A stretch of 41,405 nucleotides of DNA from Candidatus Poribacteria bacterium (GCA_028824685.1 JAPPCZ010000037.1:1-41405), one strand, 5' to 3'. Positions 32,610 through 41,130 are shown, counted from the first letter of the stretch. Translations and numbers: made by a program. The notes: a model not told the origin generated them from the sequence alone.

Positions 32610-32962
32610 GAGATCTGAGACTTTATGTGAAAGACATTTCGGCAGCAATGATCACTGTGCAGGAATTCATTAAAGAAATGGATTTTGAGATGTTCCTTGA
32701 GGATGATAAAACCACTTCTGCTGTTGTTCGGAAACTTGAGGTTATCGGTGAAGCAGCTAAGAACCTACCTGATACTATTCGTCAAAAATATCCCGAAGTG
32801 CCGTGGAAGCAAATGGCAGGAATGCGAGACAAACTTATCCATGCTTACTTTGGTGTTGACTATACACTTGTTTGGGATACTGTTAAGAATTTGATCCCAC
32901 CGCTACAACCTATCATCGCGCAAATCCTTGAAGATATGGAAGAAGAAACAAATGATGAATAA
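32606..32962 (+). CDS. HepT-type HEPN ribonuclease toxin (DUF86)
   Basis: A 118-residue all-helical HEPN protein. The catalytic motif is intact: Arg74-x4-His79-x-Tyr81 in GMRDKLIHAYFGVDYTLVW, where Arg and His cut RNA and Tyr is the residue that partner nucleotidyltransferases modify. Upstream, VRKLEVIGEAAKNLP is also typical of the family. As a toxin it would cleave RNA and halt growth or abort phage infection when freed from its partner. It overlaps mntA by ATGA. A 131-bp MITE-like element lies 26 bp after its stop. Confidence 0.88.
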   Translation: MRDLRLYVKDISAAMITVQEFIKEMDFEMFLEDDKTTSAVVRKLEVIGEAAKNLPDTIRQKYPEVPWKQMAGMRDKLIHAYFGVDYTLVWDTVKNLIPPLQPIIAQILEDMEEETNDE

Positions 32963-32988
32963 AATAACGTGAATGATTATGTTTCCTG

Positions 32989-33119
32989 CAGAAGCATTCA
33001 ATTGTTGAGTTTCGCTATTGTTGGAGGGGTTTGTAACCCGATTTCAGATACACAACATGAAAAATCGGGGTTGGAAACCCCTCTAACAAAGATGTTTTGT
33101 GACAATTGAATGCCTCTGG
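32989..33119. mobile_element. 131-bp MITE-like element with 18-bp inverted ends and a possible 9-bp target duplication
   Basis: Ends are CAGAAGCATTCAATTGTT (32989-33006) and GACAATTGAATGCCTCTG (33101-33118), inverted repeats with 16 of 18 matches. Flanks carry the direct repeat TGTTTCCTG at 32980-32988 and 33120-33128. Inside, a second long imperfect hairpin pairs 33018-33044 with 33062-33089 around GGGGTTTGTAACCC-like sequence. No coding capacity. A relative of the inner arm is embedded in tsaB at 13024-13050. Confidence 0.6.
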
Positions 33120-33185
33120 TGTTTCCTGATTATAATTTGAAAAATCGCAAAAATTGTGTCATAATTCTGTTAACGGAGAAGATAG

Positions 33186-33731
33186 ATGCCCCAAAAATTA
33201 ACCGGAATGAACAAATATCAGAAAAAAGCACATCGGCGGCGTGAAGATCGCTTGCGCGGTGATGGAGTAGAATATTATCTTTCCCTTGCCCACTCTGCTG
33301 CCCCTGATGACCGTGCACTCGCAATGGAAAACCTCTGTCCATGTCACGTTCGGAAACGTATTGACGCGGTATGGGTGGCATTATACAAGGGCTTGGTTGA
33401 CCCTGATTTGCGTGTACGCCGTGCTGCATGGCATACACTTGACGATGGTGGAAATCCAAATGATCCAAGGCTGGAACCACTTCTTAAAAAGATTGTTAAG
33501 ACAGAAACCGATCCAACTTTACGCCAACGCGCACTTGACCTCATCAAAGCAACACAGAAGGTAGAAGAACAGAAACAGATGCTTTTGGCACAAAAAGCAC
33601 ACACCTTTTCTGGACGATGTGATTGGTGTGGCACATCGAATGTGTCGGTCAGTTATGATTATGAAACAGAGTTTGAAACTGGCGGTACTAAACGTTTTGC
33701 GTTGGTCTGTGAGGCTTGTGACAACGTTTAA
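33186..33731 (+). CDS. HEAT-like protein with C-terminal zinc-binding motif
   Basis: A 181-residue soluble protein. The N terminus is very basic (KKAHRRREDRLRGDG), suggesting nucleic-acid or ribosome contact. The middle holds two HEAT-like helical pairs (MENLCPCHVRKRIDAVWVALYKGLVDPDLRVRRAAWHTLDD and LEPLLKKIVKTETDPTLRQRALDLI). The C terminus has two CxxC knuckles, CDWC about residue 146 and CEAC about 176, likely a single zinc site. CPCH within the HEAT part may add ligands. ACGGAGAAG precedes ATG 33186. I recall similar small proteins in several bacterial phyla but no assigned role. It is upstream of the sigma-factor pair with an 89-bp AT-rich gap. Confidence 0.65.
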   Translation: MPQKLTGMNKYQKKAHRRREDRLRGDGVEYYLSLAHSAAPDDRALAMENLCPCHVRKRIDAVWVALYKGLVDPDLRVRRAAWHTLDDGGNPNDPRLEPLLKKIVKTETDPTLRQRALDLIKATQKVEEQKQMLLAQKAHTFSGRCDWCGTSNVSVSYDYETEFETGGTKRFALVCEACDNV

Positions 33732-33820
33732 ATTCCTTATAGCAAAAAAATCAAAAAAAATGAAGAAAATATAATCCCGATGCAACTAATTTAGTAACAT
33801 CTGCGTAAGGTGGACTTTTT

Positions 33821-34378
33821 ATGATCCCAGATGATGTTTTTGTGCACAAAACAGTAGAGGGCGATGTTGAGGCATTTAACGAATTGGTGAATCGCCATCA
33901 TACCAAAATTTATGGGCTTGCATACCGCATGCTTGGCAACACTGAAGATGCCAAGGATGCTACGCAAGAAACGTTTTTAGAGGCTTATAAGTCAATTAAA
34001 ACGTTTCGATTTCAGTCACAATTCGGAACGTGGTTGTATACGGTAGCTCGAAATACTTGCAATCAATACATCCGAAAAGCCAAATCCCGTAACAGAATGC
34101 TGGACGCTTACACCGAAGAGACTGCGGCGCGAGGCATGACTGAGGAACGGGAGATTCCTGAACGGACGGCGATTAAGGCTGAACAGCGTGAGGTAGTTCA
34201 AGCTGCTATTGACCGACTGCCGCCGAAGCAGCGTGAGGTCGTGACGTTATATTATATGCAAAACCTCAAATACAAAGAGATTGCTGAGATCCTTGATTGT
34301 TCCCTTGGAACTGTCGCCTCAAGGTTGAATAAAGCCATACAGAACCTCAAACCGAAATTGGAAAAATACTACTTTTAA
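33821..34378 (+). CDS. ECF-type RNA polymerase sigma factor
   Basis: A 185-residue extracytoplasmic-function sigma factor. Region 2 lies at about 10-85: FNELVNRHHTKIYGLAYRML, the core-binding DAKDATQETFLEAYKSI, and the -10-binding FGTWLYTVARNTCNQYIRKAK. Region 4 lies at about 120-175: IDRLPPKQREVVTLYYMQNLKYKEIAEILDCSLGTVASRLNKA, a helix-turn-helix for -35 recognition. The linker is acidic and variable. AAGGTGG precedes ATG 33821. The next gene, 56 bp downstream, is a zinc-type anti-sigma factor, so the pair forms one signalling unit sensing an envelope or redox cue. It ends at the terminator at 35185-35214. Confidence 0.92.
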   Translation: MIPDDVFVHKTVEGDVEAFNELVNRHHTKIYGLAYRMLGNTEDAKDATQETFLEAYKSIKTFRFQSQFGTWLYTVARNTCNQYIRKAKSRNRMLDAYTEETAARGMTEEREIPERTAIKAEQREVVQAAIDRLPPKQREVVTLYYMQNLKYKEIAEILDCSLGTVASRLNKAIQNLKPKLEKYYF

Positions 34379-34434
34379 AAATTTTGGTTGCTCCTTGAGC
34401 CAATACTTAACCCACTAAAAGCGAGGATTGTTAA

Positions 34435-35133
34435 ATGAATTGTGAACAGACTCGTGAAAACTTAGTTTTACATCGTGAAAATCCCATATTGAAAGGAACG
34501 GAACGGCGCGAATTTTTACAACATCTGCGCAGTTGCAAGGCGTGCCAAGTTGAATACGAGGGATTATGGCATACCGCAACAGTGCTCGGCAACCTTGAAG
34601 CGCCGGAACCGCCCCCTGAATTGCTCGGAAATATCCAACGCCAGATCCGGGAAACCCATAAGCGGAGTCAAACTGCCTTCTTCGCGGCTCCTATCTCCTG
34701 GCTTTTCGGCAAGATGAAGTTAAAATTTTCTTCACAAGTTGTGAATTATGCCGCGATGCTTTGCTATCTAATCGCGTCAGTCTTTTTAGTTAAACTTGCG
34801 TTCTTTTCAGATGCCCCGAAGCAGACAGACAAACCAGAACAGAATTTTGGTTTTACTGCAATGGAAGAAACACGACTCCAATACGTGCGAATTGCCCCGT
34901 CACCTTGGGCGTCGTTGAAGGACAAGAATACTAAAACTGATGAAAGACATTCTGCACAAATATCAAGTGAAAATCGCGTGGATTTTTCCAACCAATTCGT
35001 TGACATTAAGACATCAGAATTGTGGCATACTCACGCTATTAACAATGTCGCAGAAACTGTTGATACGCATCTTGTAAGTACAGTAAGCGAAAAACTTACC
35101 TTGTTTTGGAGCGACATCAAAACAAATCTGTAA
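34435..35133 (+). CDS. zinc-binding anti-sigma factor, membrane protein
   Basis: A 232-residue cognate regulator of the ECF sigma factor upstream. The cytoplasmic N terminus has the anti-sigma zinc motif: an early Cys (NCEQTRENL) and His-x3-Cys-x2-Cys in LQHLRSCKACQVEY. A single transmembrane helix lies at about residues 103-122 (VVNYAAMLCYLIASVFLVKLA). The remaining 110 residues would face the periplasm, are low in recognisable motifs, and may be the sensory part. It would hold the sigma factor inactive until released by redox change or proteolysis. GCGAGGATTG precedes ATG 34435. Confidence 0.85.
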   Translation: MNCEQTRENLVLHRENPILKGTERREFLQHLRSCKACQVEYEGLWHTATVLGNLEAPEPPPELLGNIQRQIRETHKRSQTAFFAAPISWLFGKMKLKFSSQVVNYAAMLCYLIASVFLVKLAFFSDAPKQTDKPEQNFGFTAMEETRLQYVRIAPSPWASLKDKNTKTDERHSAQISSENRVDFSNQFVDIKTSELWHTHAINNVAETVDTHLVSTVSEKLTLFWSDIKTNL

Positions 35134-35184
35134 GGAGGATGTGTATTTATCTGATATTTCAAATATATAAAGGTAGTCACAAGT

Positions 35185-35214
35185 AAGAGGCACAATTTTT
35201 TGTGCCTCTTTTTT
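35185..35214 (+). terminator. Rho-independent terminator after the sigma/anti-sigma operon
   Basis: AAGAGGCACAA (35185-35195) and TTGTGCCTCTT (35200-35210) are perfectly complementary with a TTTT loop and run straight into TTTTTT. It is the cleanest intrinsic terminator in the window. Confidence 0.9.
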
Positions 35215-35318
35215 ATTGTGTAATACTGGTCTGGATAGGACTGTTGATCCTCTATACCAGCAAAGCACATGCTACTTAAAAAAGATTGCCCCATCATCCA
35301 TTTTGCGGTAAAATATAT

Positions 35319-36437
35319 ATGAATATTTTCAGAATTAAAACTGCAATATCGGACATAAAATTGATTCAGCCTTTACTTGAAGTTTCTAATTTAAAAACAG
35401 TATTTCCTACAGATGGTGGCGTTGTAAATGCTGTAAATGATGTCAGTTTTTCGATTGAACGCGGCAAAACGGTTGGCATTGTCGGAGAAAGTGGCTGTGG
35501 AAAAAGTATCACGGGACTTTCGCTTCTCCAACTTGTGCCGAACCCTGGCAAAATTGAAGCGGGTGAGATTCTATTCTACCGTGATGACGCAGACGAACCT
35601 TTAAATATAGCCCAAGTCTTACCGCGAAGTGAGTTGATGCGTCAGATTCGAGGCAACGAAATCGCTATTATTTTTCAGGAGCCAATGACGTCGCTTAATC
35701 CTGTTTATACTGTCGGGGATCAGATCGCTGAGGCAATTGTGTTACACCAAGAAAGTGATCGTTCGACTCTTACACGTTTCGGTCTACAAACAACGCCAAA
35801 ATGGGCACGTGAACGCGCTATTGAGATGCTTGTACGCGTCGGAATCCCAGCACCTGAACAGCGTGTTGACGAATATCCGCATCAACTTTCTGGTGGAATG
35901 CGTCAACGCGTAATGATTGCGATGGCACTTTGTTGTGCGCCCGCGCTTCTTATTGCAGATGAACCGACCACGGCACTTGACGTTACGATTCAGGCACAAG
36001 TACTCACACTCATGCAGGAGTTACAAGCAGAAATTGGGATGGCGATTATGCTAATTACACACGACTTAGGAGTTATTGCCGACATGGCAGATGAAGTGGT
36101 TGTTATGTATGCTGGGCGCGTTGTTGAAAAAGGAAGCGTTGAAGATATATTTTATAATCCTTTGCATCCCTACACGCGCGGCTTGCTCAACTCCATTCCA
36201 AAACTCGGTAGTAGCCAACAAAAAACGCTGCCTTCTATCCCCGGAACGGTGCCGCACCCGTTAGCACTCCCCATCGGATGTTCGTTTCAACCACGATGTA
36301 CCGAACGGATGTCGATTTGTGAACAAATGCCAGAATTTAGTACAATTGACACCTCAAAAAACATCGCTAATGGAAACGGAAAACACGTTGTGAGGTGTTG
36401 GCTTTGTGAGGAAAAAACCGATGTCAAAACTGCTTGA
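35319..36437 (+). CDS. oligopeptide/dipeptide-type ABC transporter ATP-binding protein (OppD/DppD family)
   Basis: A 372-residue cytoplasmic ATPase. Motifs: Walker [13 protein letters not shown]-loop [19 protein letters not shown], signature [15 protein letters not shown], Walker [19 protein letters not shown], and switch His in [14 protein letters not shown]. The C-terminal oligo_HPY region is present with [21 protein letters not shown] and a further Cys in SICEQMPEF. The start is uncertain: ATG 35319 gives a short leader before [15 protein letters not shown] 35286 is also in frame, and neither has a ribosome site. It overlaps OppF by 17 nt. No permease or peptide-binding protein gene is next to it, so the membrane part is encoded elsewhere. 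Confidence 0.88.
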   Translation: MNIFRIKTAISDIKLIQPLLEVSNLKTVFPTDGGVVNAVNDVSFSIERGKTVGIVGESGCGKSITGLSLLQLVPNPGKIEAGEILFYRDDADEPLNIAQVLPRSELMRQIRGNEIAIIFQEPMTSLNPVYTVGDQIAEAIVLHQESDRSTLTRFGLQTTPKWARERAIEMLVRVGIPAPEQRVDEYPHQLSGGMRQRVMIAMALCCAPALLIADEPTTALDVTIQAQVLTLMQELQAEIGMAIMLITHDLGVIADMADEVVVMYAGRVVEKGSVEDIFYNPLHPYTRGLLNSIPKLGSSQQKTLPSIPGTVPHPLALPIGCSFQPRCTERMSICEQMPEFSTIDTSKNIANGNGKHVVRCWLCEEKTDVKTA

Positions 36438-37422
36438 GGTCAAAGACCTTCGAAAATATTTCCCAATACGAAAAGGAATTCTCCGACGTACTGTTGGACA
36501 TGTAAAAGCGGTGGACGGCATTAGTTTTGACGTGGAACGCGGTGAGACCCTTGGACTGGTTGGTGAAAGTGGTTGTGGTAAGACTACTGCAAGCCGATGT
36601 CTCCTCCGATTAATCTCACCTACGGATGGAAGTTTCACTTTTGGTGAAGACCAAGTTGATTTAGCAAAGTTGACATCTCAACAGATGCGTCCTTTTCGTC
36701 AGCGTATCCAGATGGTTTTCCAAGACCCACAGTCATCTCTTAACCCACGGAAAACGGTAGGGGATATTGTTGGTGAGCCGCTACGTGTTAATCGCGCTGT
36801 CAAAAGAAGTGAACTTCAGACGCGGGTTGTTGAACTGCTGGAATCTGTCGGATTGAAATCGCAGGATATGCGGCGTTACCCACACGCTTTCAGCGGTGGT
36901 CAGCGGCAACGTATTGGCATTGCGCGCGCGTTAGCACTAAACCCGGAACTAATTGTAGCAGATGAACCAGTGTCAGCACTTGATGTTTCTGTGCAAGCAC
37001 AAATTCTCAACCTTCTGGCAGAATTGCGGGAGAAATTCCAACTCTCCTATATCTTTATTGCACATGATCTAAGCGTTGTCAAACATATCAGTGATCATGT
37101 TGCAGTAATGTATCTCGGCAAGATCGTAGAGATTAGCGATGCAAAAACACTCTATCAATCACCTAAACACCCTTATACAGAGGCGTTGATATCCGCAGTG
37201 CCGTTGCCAGATCCGAAAGCACAACGTAAGCGCGAACTAATTCGTCTTGAAGGAGATGTTCCAGATCCATCTCAACCGCCGACTGGATGCTATTTTCATC
37301 CTCGGTGCCGCTATGCAACGGATATTTGTAAGCAGGAAACGCCAGAACTTCGCGAAATTACACAAAGTGTCAAAGTCGCGTGCCATCTGAGTGAAACGTT
37401 GGAATTACAAGGAGTATCGTGA
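36421..37422 (+). CDS. oligopeptide/dipeptide-type ABC transporter ATP-binding protein (OppF/DppF family)
   Basis: A 333-residue ATPase pairing with the OppD-type subunit upstream. Motifs: [23 protein letters not shown] (OppF-type loop), Walker [33 protein letters not shown], signature [15 protein letters not shown], Walker [19 protein letters not shown], and [19 protein letters not shown]. The C terminus has [20 protein letters not shown] 36421 is preferred (GAGG at 36408); a GTG at 36406 is possible. Its TGA stop overlaps by one base the ATG of the nucleotidyltransferase-HEPN gene at 37422 (TGATG), so that gene is probably translated as part of this operon. Confidence 0.9.
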   Translation: MSKLLEVKDLRKYFPIRKGILRRTVGHVKAVDGISFDVERGETLGLVGESGCGKTTASRCLLRLISPTDGSFTFGEDQVDLAKLTSQQMRPFRQRIQMVFQDPQSSLNPRKTVGDIVGEPLRVNRAVKRSELQTRVVELLESVGLKSQDMRRYPHAFSGGQRQRIGIARALALNPELIVADEPVSALDVSVQAQILNLLAELREKFQLSYIFIAHDLSVVKHISDHVAVMYLGKIVEISDAKTLYQSPKHPYTEALISAVPLPDPKAQRKRELIRLEGDVPDPSQPPTGCYFHPRCRYATDICKQETPELREITQSVKVACHLSETLELQGVS

Positions 37423-38369
37423 TGCCAAAATCAAATCAGATAACGCCAGAAGAACTTGCGTCTTGCAGGAAACAGTTGGAACGCCGATGGAAAAGCCGAA
37501 GCGTTGATCAAGCGTTGCTGGAACGCGCATGGCAGGTGGTTTATGAGATCGCAACACTACTCTATGATGAGTTTGGTGCAACACAAGTTGCTGTCTTTGG
37601 CTCACTTGCCGAACCGATCAACTTCACAAAGTCATCGGATATTGATATTACGGTGTGGGGACTCTCTGATAAAACACATTCAGATGCATACTGGGAAGTT
37701 AAGGGCATTGATACGGGATTCAAAATAGACCTGATTAATTTTGATACAACTAAAGGACTTTTCCGCGAAAGAGTTCAACAGCAAGCGATTCCTATTAAAA
37801 AAGGGGAGCAACCTACATTGTGGAAGACATTTTACGAGCATCTACACCGCCAAGTTTTCCCTACCGTAGAGGAAGAAATTTACGAAATAAATAGAAAAAA
37901 ACTTTCCCAACGGATCAACGATGAACTTGTAAAGATTGAAGATATACTTGAAAGAATACGGAGAGGATTGAAAATAATTAAAGTTGTTCCCATTGATGTT
38001 ACAGAATTCATAGAAAATACGATTGCGACTGACCTTGCCGATATCTATAGTGGAATTGAACGGATTTTTGAACGAATTGCTAACGAAGTTGATGGACACT
38101 TACCGAGAGGCAGCAGATGGCATAAAAACCTACTTGAACAGATGACAAAACAACGCCCTGAAAGACAACCTGTGATTTCTGAGAATACATTTCTCCAATT
38201 AGGAAAACTTTTAGAGTTTCGCCACAAAGTAACCAACATTTATGGGAGAGAATTGAAGTGCGATAATACATTGGTGCATGCAGAAACAATCGACGAATTG
38301 TTCACAGTAGTTTCACAGGATCTCAATACCTTCACTAATTCTCTTGTGCAGCATCAGGAGGATGTCTGA
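37422..38369 (+). CDS. single-chain nucleotidyltransferase-HEPN (MNT-HepT-like) fusion, copy 1
   Basis: A 315-residue protein. Residues about 35-130 are a nucleotidyltransferase with Gly60-Ser61 in VFGSLAEPINFTKSS, Asp73-x-Asp75 in SSDIDITVWG and Asp103 in FKIDLINFD, all catalytic acids present. Residues about 145-315 are helical and resemble the HepT-like HEPN group (DLADIYSGIERIFERIANEVD, GSRWHKNLLEQM, LLEFRHKVTNIYG). The motif is Arg267-x4-Asn-x-Tyr where HepT has Arg-x4-His-x-Tyr. This looks like antitoxin and toxin joined in one chain. ATG 37422 has AAGGAG at 37409-37414. It overlaps the oppF stop and is followed one base after its own stop by a paralogue. Confidence 0.75.
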   Translation: MPKSNQITPEELASCRKQLERRWKSRSVDQALLERAWQVVYEIATLLYDEFGATQVAVFGSLAEPINFTKSSDIDITVWGLSDKTHSDAYWEVKGIDTGFKIDLINFDTTKGLFRERVQQQAIPIKKGEQPTLWKTFYEHLHRQVFPTVEEEIYEINRKKLSQRINDELVKIEDILERIRRGLKIIKVVPIDVTEFIENTIATDLADIYSGIERIFERIANEVDGHLPRGSRWHKNLLEQMTKQRPERQPVISENTFLQLGKLLEFRHKVTNIYGRELKCDNTLVHAETIDELFTVVSQDLNTFTNSLVQHQEDV

Positions 38370-38370
38370 A

Positions 38371-39336
38371 ATGCAACAGACAACAAACACACAGCGAACA
38401 ACTAAAGAGATGTCATCAGAAGAACTCGCATCCTGCAGGAAACAGTTGGAACGCCGATGGAAAAGCCGAAAAGTTGATGAAACGTTGCTGGAACAGGCAT
38501 GGCAGGTCGCGTACGAAATCGCAACACTTCTCTATGACGAGTTCAGTGCAACACAGGTTGCTATCTTTGGTTCGCTTGCCGAACCGATCAACTTCACAAA
38601 GTCATCGGATATTGATATTGCTGTCTGGGGACTCTCTGATAAAACACATTCAACTGCATATTGGAAAGTTAAGGGCATTGATACGGGATTCAAAATAGAC
38701 CTGATTAATTTTGATATAACCAAAGGGATTTTTCAAGAAAGAATCCAACAGCAAGCGATTATTGTGAAAAAAGGAGAACAACCCACGTTATGGAAAACAC
38801 TTTATGAACATCTACAACGCCAGGTTTTTCCTATCGTAGAGGAAGAGATATACGAAATGAACCGAAAAAAACTCACTCAGCGTATCAACGACGAACATGC
38901 AAAAATTGAATCTACTGTTGGCGGAATTGTGAAAGCTTTGGAAGACATTGAAGTGCTACCTGTTGCAGCAAGAGAATATATAGAAGAGTCAATCGCTAAT
39001 AGACTTGCCGATGTTTATAGTGGCATAGAGCGAATTTTTGAGCGAATTGCCAACGAAGTGGACGCACATCTGTCGCGTGGAAGTCGGTGGCATAAAAACC
39101 TACTTGAACAGATGACAGAACAGCGCTCTGAAAGACCGCCTGTGATTTCGCAGGAAACGTTTCAACTTCTGGCAGCACTCTTAGAGTTTCGCCACAAAGT
39201 TAACAACATCTACGCGGATGAAATAATTTATGAAAATACAGTGGAGCATGCAAGGGACATTGAAAAACTGTTTCAAAGTTTCTCCGAAGATATCCATACT
39301 TTTACCAATTCTCTTGCGCAGCGTAATGATGATTGA
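38371..39336 (+). CDS. single-chain nucleotidyltransferase-HEPN (MNT-HepT-like) fusion, copy 2
   Basis: A 321-residue paralogue of the preceding protein, very similar along its whole length, with DNA blocks of 35-45 bp identical (for example around 37470/38440, 37613/38580 and 37704/38670). The nucleotidyltransferase is intact: Gly67-Ser68 in IFGSLAEP, Asp80-x-Asp82 in SSDIDIAVWG, and the third Asp in KIDLINFD. The HEPN-like half again has Arg274-x4-Asn-x-Tyr (FRHKVNNIY). The N terminus has an extra Thr/Gln-rich leader. AGGAGG at 38356-38361 lies 9 nt before ATG 38371. Substitutions cluster in the region after residue 175, suggesting that the two copies now differ in target or partner. Confidence 0.75.
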   Translation: MQQTTNTQRTTKEMSSEELASCRKQLERRWKSRKVDETLLEQAWQVAYEIATLLYDEFSATQVAIFGSLAEPINFTKSSDIDIAVWGLSDKTHSTAYWKVKGIDTGFKIDLINFDITKGIFQERIQQQAIIVKKGEQPTLWKTLYEHLQRQVFPIVEEEIYEMNRKKLTQRINDEHAKIESTVGGIVKALEDIEVLPVAAREYIEESIANRLADVYSGIERIFERIANEVDAHLSRGSRWHKNLLEQMTEQRSERPPVISQETFQLLAALLEFRHKVNNIYADEIIYENTVEHARDIEKLFQSFSEDIHTFTNSLAQRNDD

Positions 39337-39351
39337 AAGGAACAAAACAAC

Positions 39352-40179
39352 ATGTCAACATACACAGACCTCGGTTTTTTTGCGACCGATGTTTCATTTG
39401 AAGATAGTGCCGCAATCGTAACAGGTTCCAGTCGCGGTATAGGACGCGCAATCGCTATTGAATTAGCACGTCAAGGTGCTGATGTGCTCATCAACTACAA
39501 TCAGAATCGTGATGCAGCGGAAGCAGTACAGCGCGAAGTAGAATTACTTGGTAGAAAAGCGGCTATTATTCAAGCAGACATCAGCGACTTAGACGCACAC
39601 ACGAAACTGCTTGAAACCGCTCACGATGCGTTTGGGAAGGTAAATATCCTTATTAACAATGCAGGTATTACCCGTATTGCTGACATTCTTGAGGAAACAC
39701 CGGAGCAGTTTGATCTACTGCTGAACACAAATCTCAAAGCACCGCATTTTCTTACACAACGCGTCGCAAATTACATGGTGGAAAAAGGGATTCGCGGATG
39801 TATTATCTACACCCTTTCTATTTCGGATACAATGGCATCAGATAACCGCACCGCCTACTGTATTTCAAAAGCTGGATTAGAGATGAGCATGCGAGCTTAT
39901 GCGGGGAGGTTGGCAACGCACGGTATTAAGGTAAACGGTATTGCTGCAGGTGTCATTGATACGGACCTGTCGCGTGTCCGTATTCCGGATTATGAAGAGG
40001 CAGCGGAGAAGGGTTATATCTTTATGGTACGTCCCGGCACACCTGAAGATGTGGCACATGCGACTGTTGCTGCGATGCGGTTATACGATACTGGGGTTGT
40101 CCTGCCTGCTTCTGGCGGTGTGATGACACCATTGCTAAATCTCAGGTCTATGGCGGAATTGGATATGAACAAATCCTGA
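39352..40179 (+). CDS. short-chain dehydrogenase/reductase
   Basis: A 275-residue classical SDR. NAD(P) binding TGSSRGIGRAIAIEL (about 24-38), NNAGIT (about 100), and the catalytic Ser in YTLSISDTM with Tyr-x3-Lys in AYCISKAGLEM. The end reads VRPGTPEDVAHATVAAMRL...VLPASGGVM, typical of FabG-like and sugar-dehydrogenase members. The first 20 residues (TYTDLGFFATDVSFEDSAAI) are a short extension. GAAAGGAAC precedes ATG 39352, 15 bp after the second fusion gene, so it may be in the same operon. Cofactor preference and substrate are not clear. Confidence 0.88.
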   Translation: MSTYTDLGFFATDVSFEDSAAIVTGSSRGIGRAIAIELARQGADVLINYNQNRDAAEAVQREVELLGRKAAIIQADISDLDAHTKLLETAHDAFGKVNILINNAGITRIADILEETPEQFDLLLNTNLKAPHFLTQRVANYMVEKGIRGCIIYTLSISDTMASDNRTAYCISKAGLEMSMRAYAGRLATHGIKVNGIAAGVIDTDLSRVRIPDYEEAAEKGYIFMVRPGTPEDVAHATVAAMRLYDTGVVLPASGGVMTPLLNLRSMAELDMNKS

Positions 40180-40206
40180 CACCGTGCCTGAACACGGTAT
40201 CTATCC

Positions 40207-41130
40207 TTATTCCCAAATCCCAATGTCTCGTAATATTGACTTCTTAACTTTACACACCATTGTATACGCTGGATCAAACACATTTCCCATATCATATTCA
40301 ACCGTCTGCCCTAACAAGATGTGCGCTGCACGTTTCTCCAAACCGAGTTCCGCTAACCATCGGAGAAGTTCTGTCGTTGCGTGCTGGACTGTCTGATCTA
40401 ACGGACGCGCGTTGCCTGCTGTGAGAATATATTCCTCGTTTTCAGCACGGGGCCAATTGATAGACTTTTCCTTGATTACCTCAACAGTGAATTGGACATC
40501 AAAAGAGATTTCAATTCCAGTACCGACAATTTCACCGTCACCTTGCACAGCATGACCATCGCCAAGATGAAAGAGCGCACCTGGTACAAAAACAGGAAGA
40601 TAGATGGTAACACCCTCCTTAAACCCACGATAGTCCATATTGCCTCCGTGTGTGGAAGAGGTCGCCGTAGAAATGGCTTGTCCGCGAGGTGGTGCGACAC
40701 CAAAACAACCTACCATCGGTTCAAGCGGCAGCGTAAACTTACCTAACTGTGTCTCTGGTGATATTAAGGTGGCTGTCCATGCGTCTACATCAACATGCCA
40801 TTCAGCACGTTCACTTTCTGGCATCTCGGACGCTACGTAATGCGGATCAAGCACATTTGGTGCAACAACTGTCGCAGTTCTTCCTATTTTACGATTTGGC
40901 AAGAGTTTATCGAAATGCACTACGAGTGTATCTCCCGGTTCCGCTTTTTCAATATAGAACGGACCCGTTTGCGGATTACCACCCGGTGTTACCTGTGTAT
41001 CGGTAGCATCATAACCCGCGTTATCTACGGTTGTTGTAAAGACAGTGTCTCCGCTCTCAATATGGAGCACGGGTTCGTGTGCACCTATCGCTGTGTGGTA
41101 GACAGTCGGTTTAAAATGATGTATTGCCAT
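40207..41130 (-). CDS. acetamidase/formamidase family protein
   Basis: A 307-residue cytoplasmic amidohydrolase of the FmdA/AmdA family, which releases ammonia from formamide, acetamide or related small amides. Landmarks: HIESGDTVFTTTVDNAGYDA, GNPQTGPFYIEKAEPGDTLVV (about 55-75), PMVGCFGVAPPRGQAISTATSSTHGGNMD (about 145-175), and LHLG-like FHLGDGHAVQGDGEIVGTGIE (about 195-215). These are the metal-site and active-site segments. ATG 41130 follows AGGAT; a longer frame to 41172 adds residues with no ribosome site. It is convergent with the SDR gene, ending 27 bp from it. Confidence 0.88.
   Translation of the reverse strand: MAIHHFKPTVYHTAIGAHEPVLHIESGDTVFTTTVDNAGYDATDTQVTPGGNPQTGPFYIEKAEPGDTLVVHFDKLLPNRKIGRTATVVAPNVLDPHYVASEMPESERAEWHVDVDAWTATLISPETQLGKFTLPLEPMVGCFGVAPPRGQAISTATSSTHGGNMDYRGFKEGVTIYLPVFVPGALFHLGDGHAVQGDGEIVGTGIEISFDVQFTVEVIKEKSINWPRAENEEYILTAGNARPLDQTVQHATTELLRWLAELGLEKRAAHILLGQTVEYDMGNVFDPAYTMVCKVKKSILRDIGIWE

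Noticed and set aside
33782..33806. ECF-type promoter look-alike (GCAACT ... GCGT) just upstream of the sigma-factor gene, suggesting autoregulation
   Set aside because: A start site set by this -10 would fall in or after the AAGGTGG ribosome site at 33807, leaving no leader for ATG 33821. The match is short.
40246..40258. AACTTTACACACC resembling the ISKra4/MITE end
   Set aside because: It lies within the conserved C-terminal codons of the acetamidase/formamidase gene and has no partner repeat; chance match.
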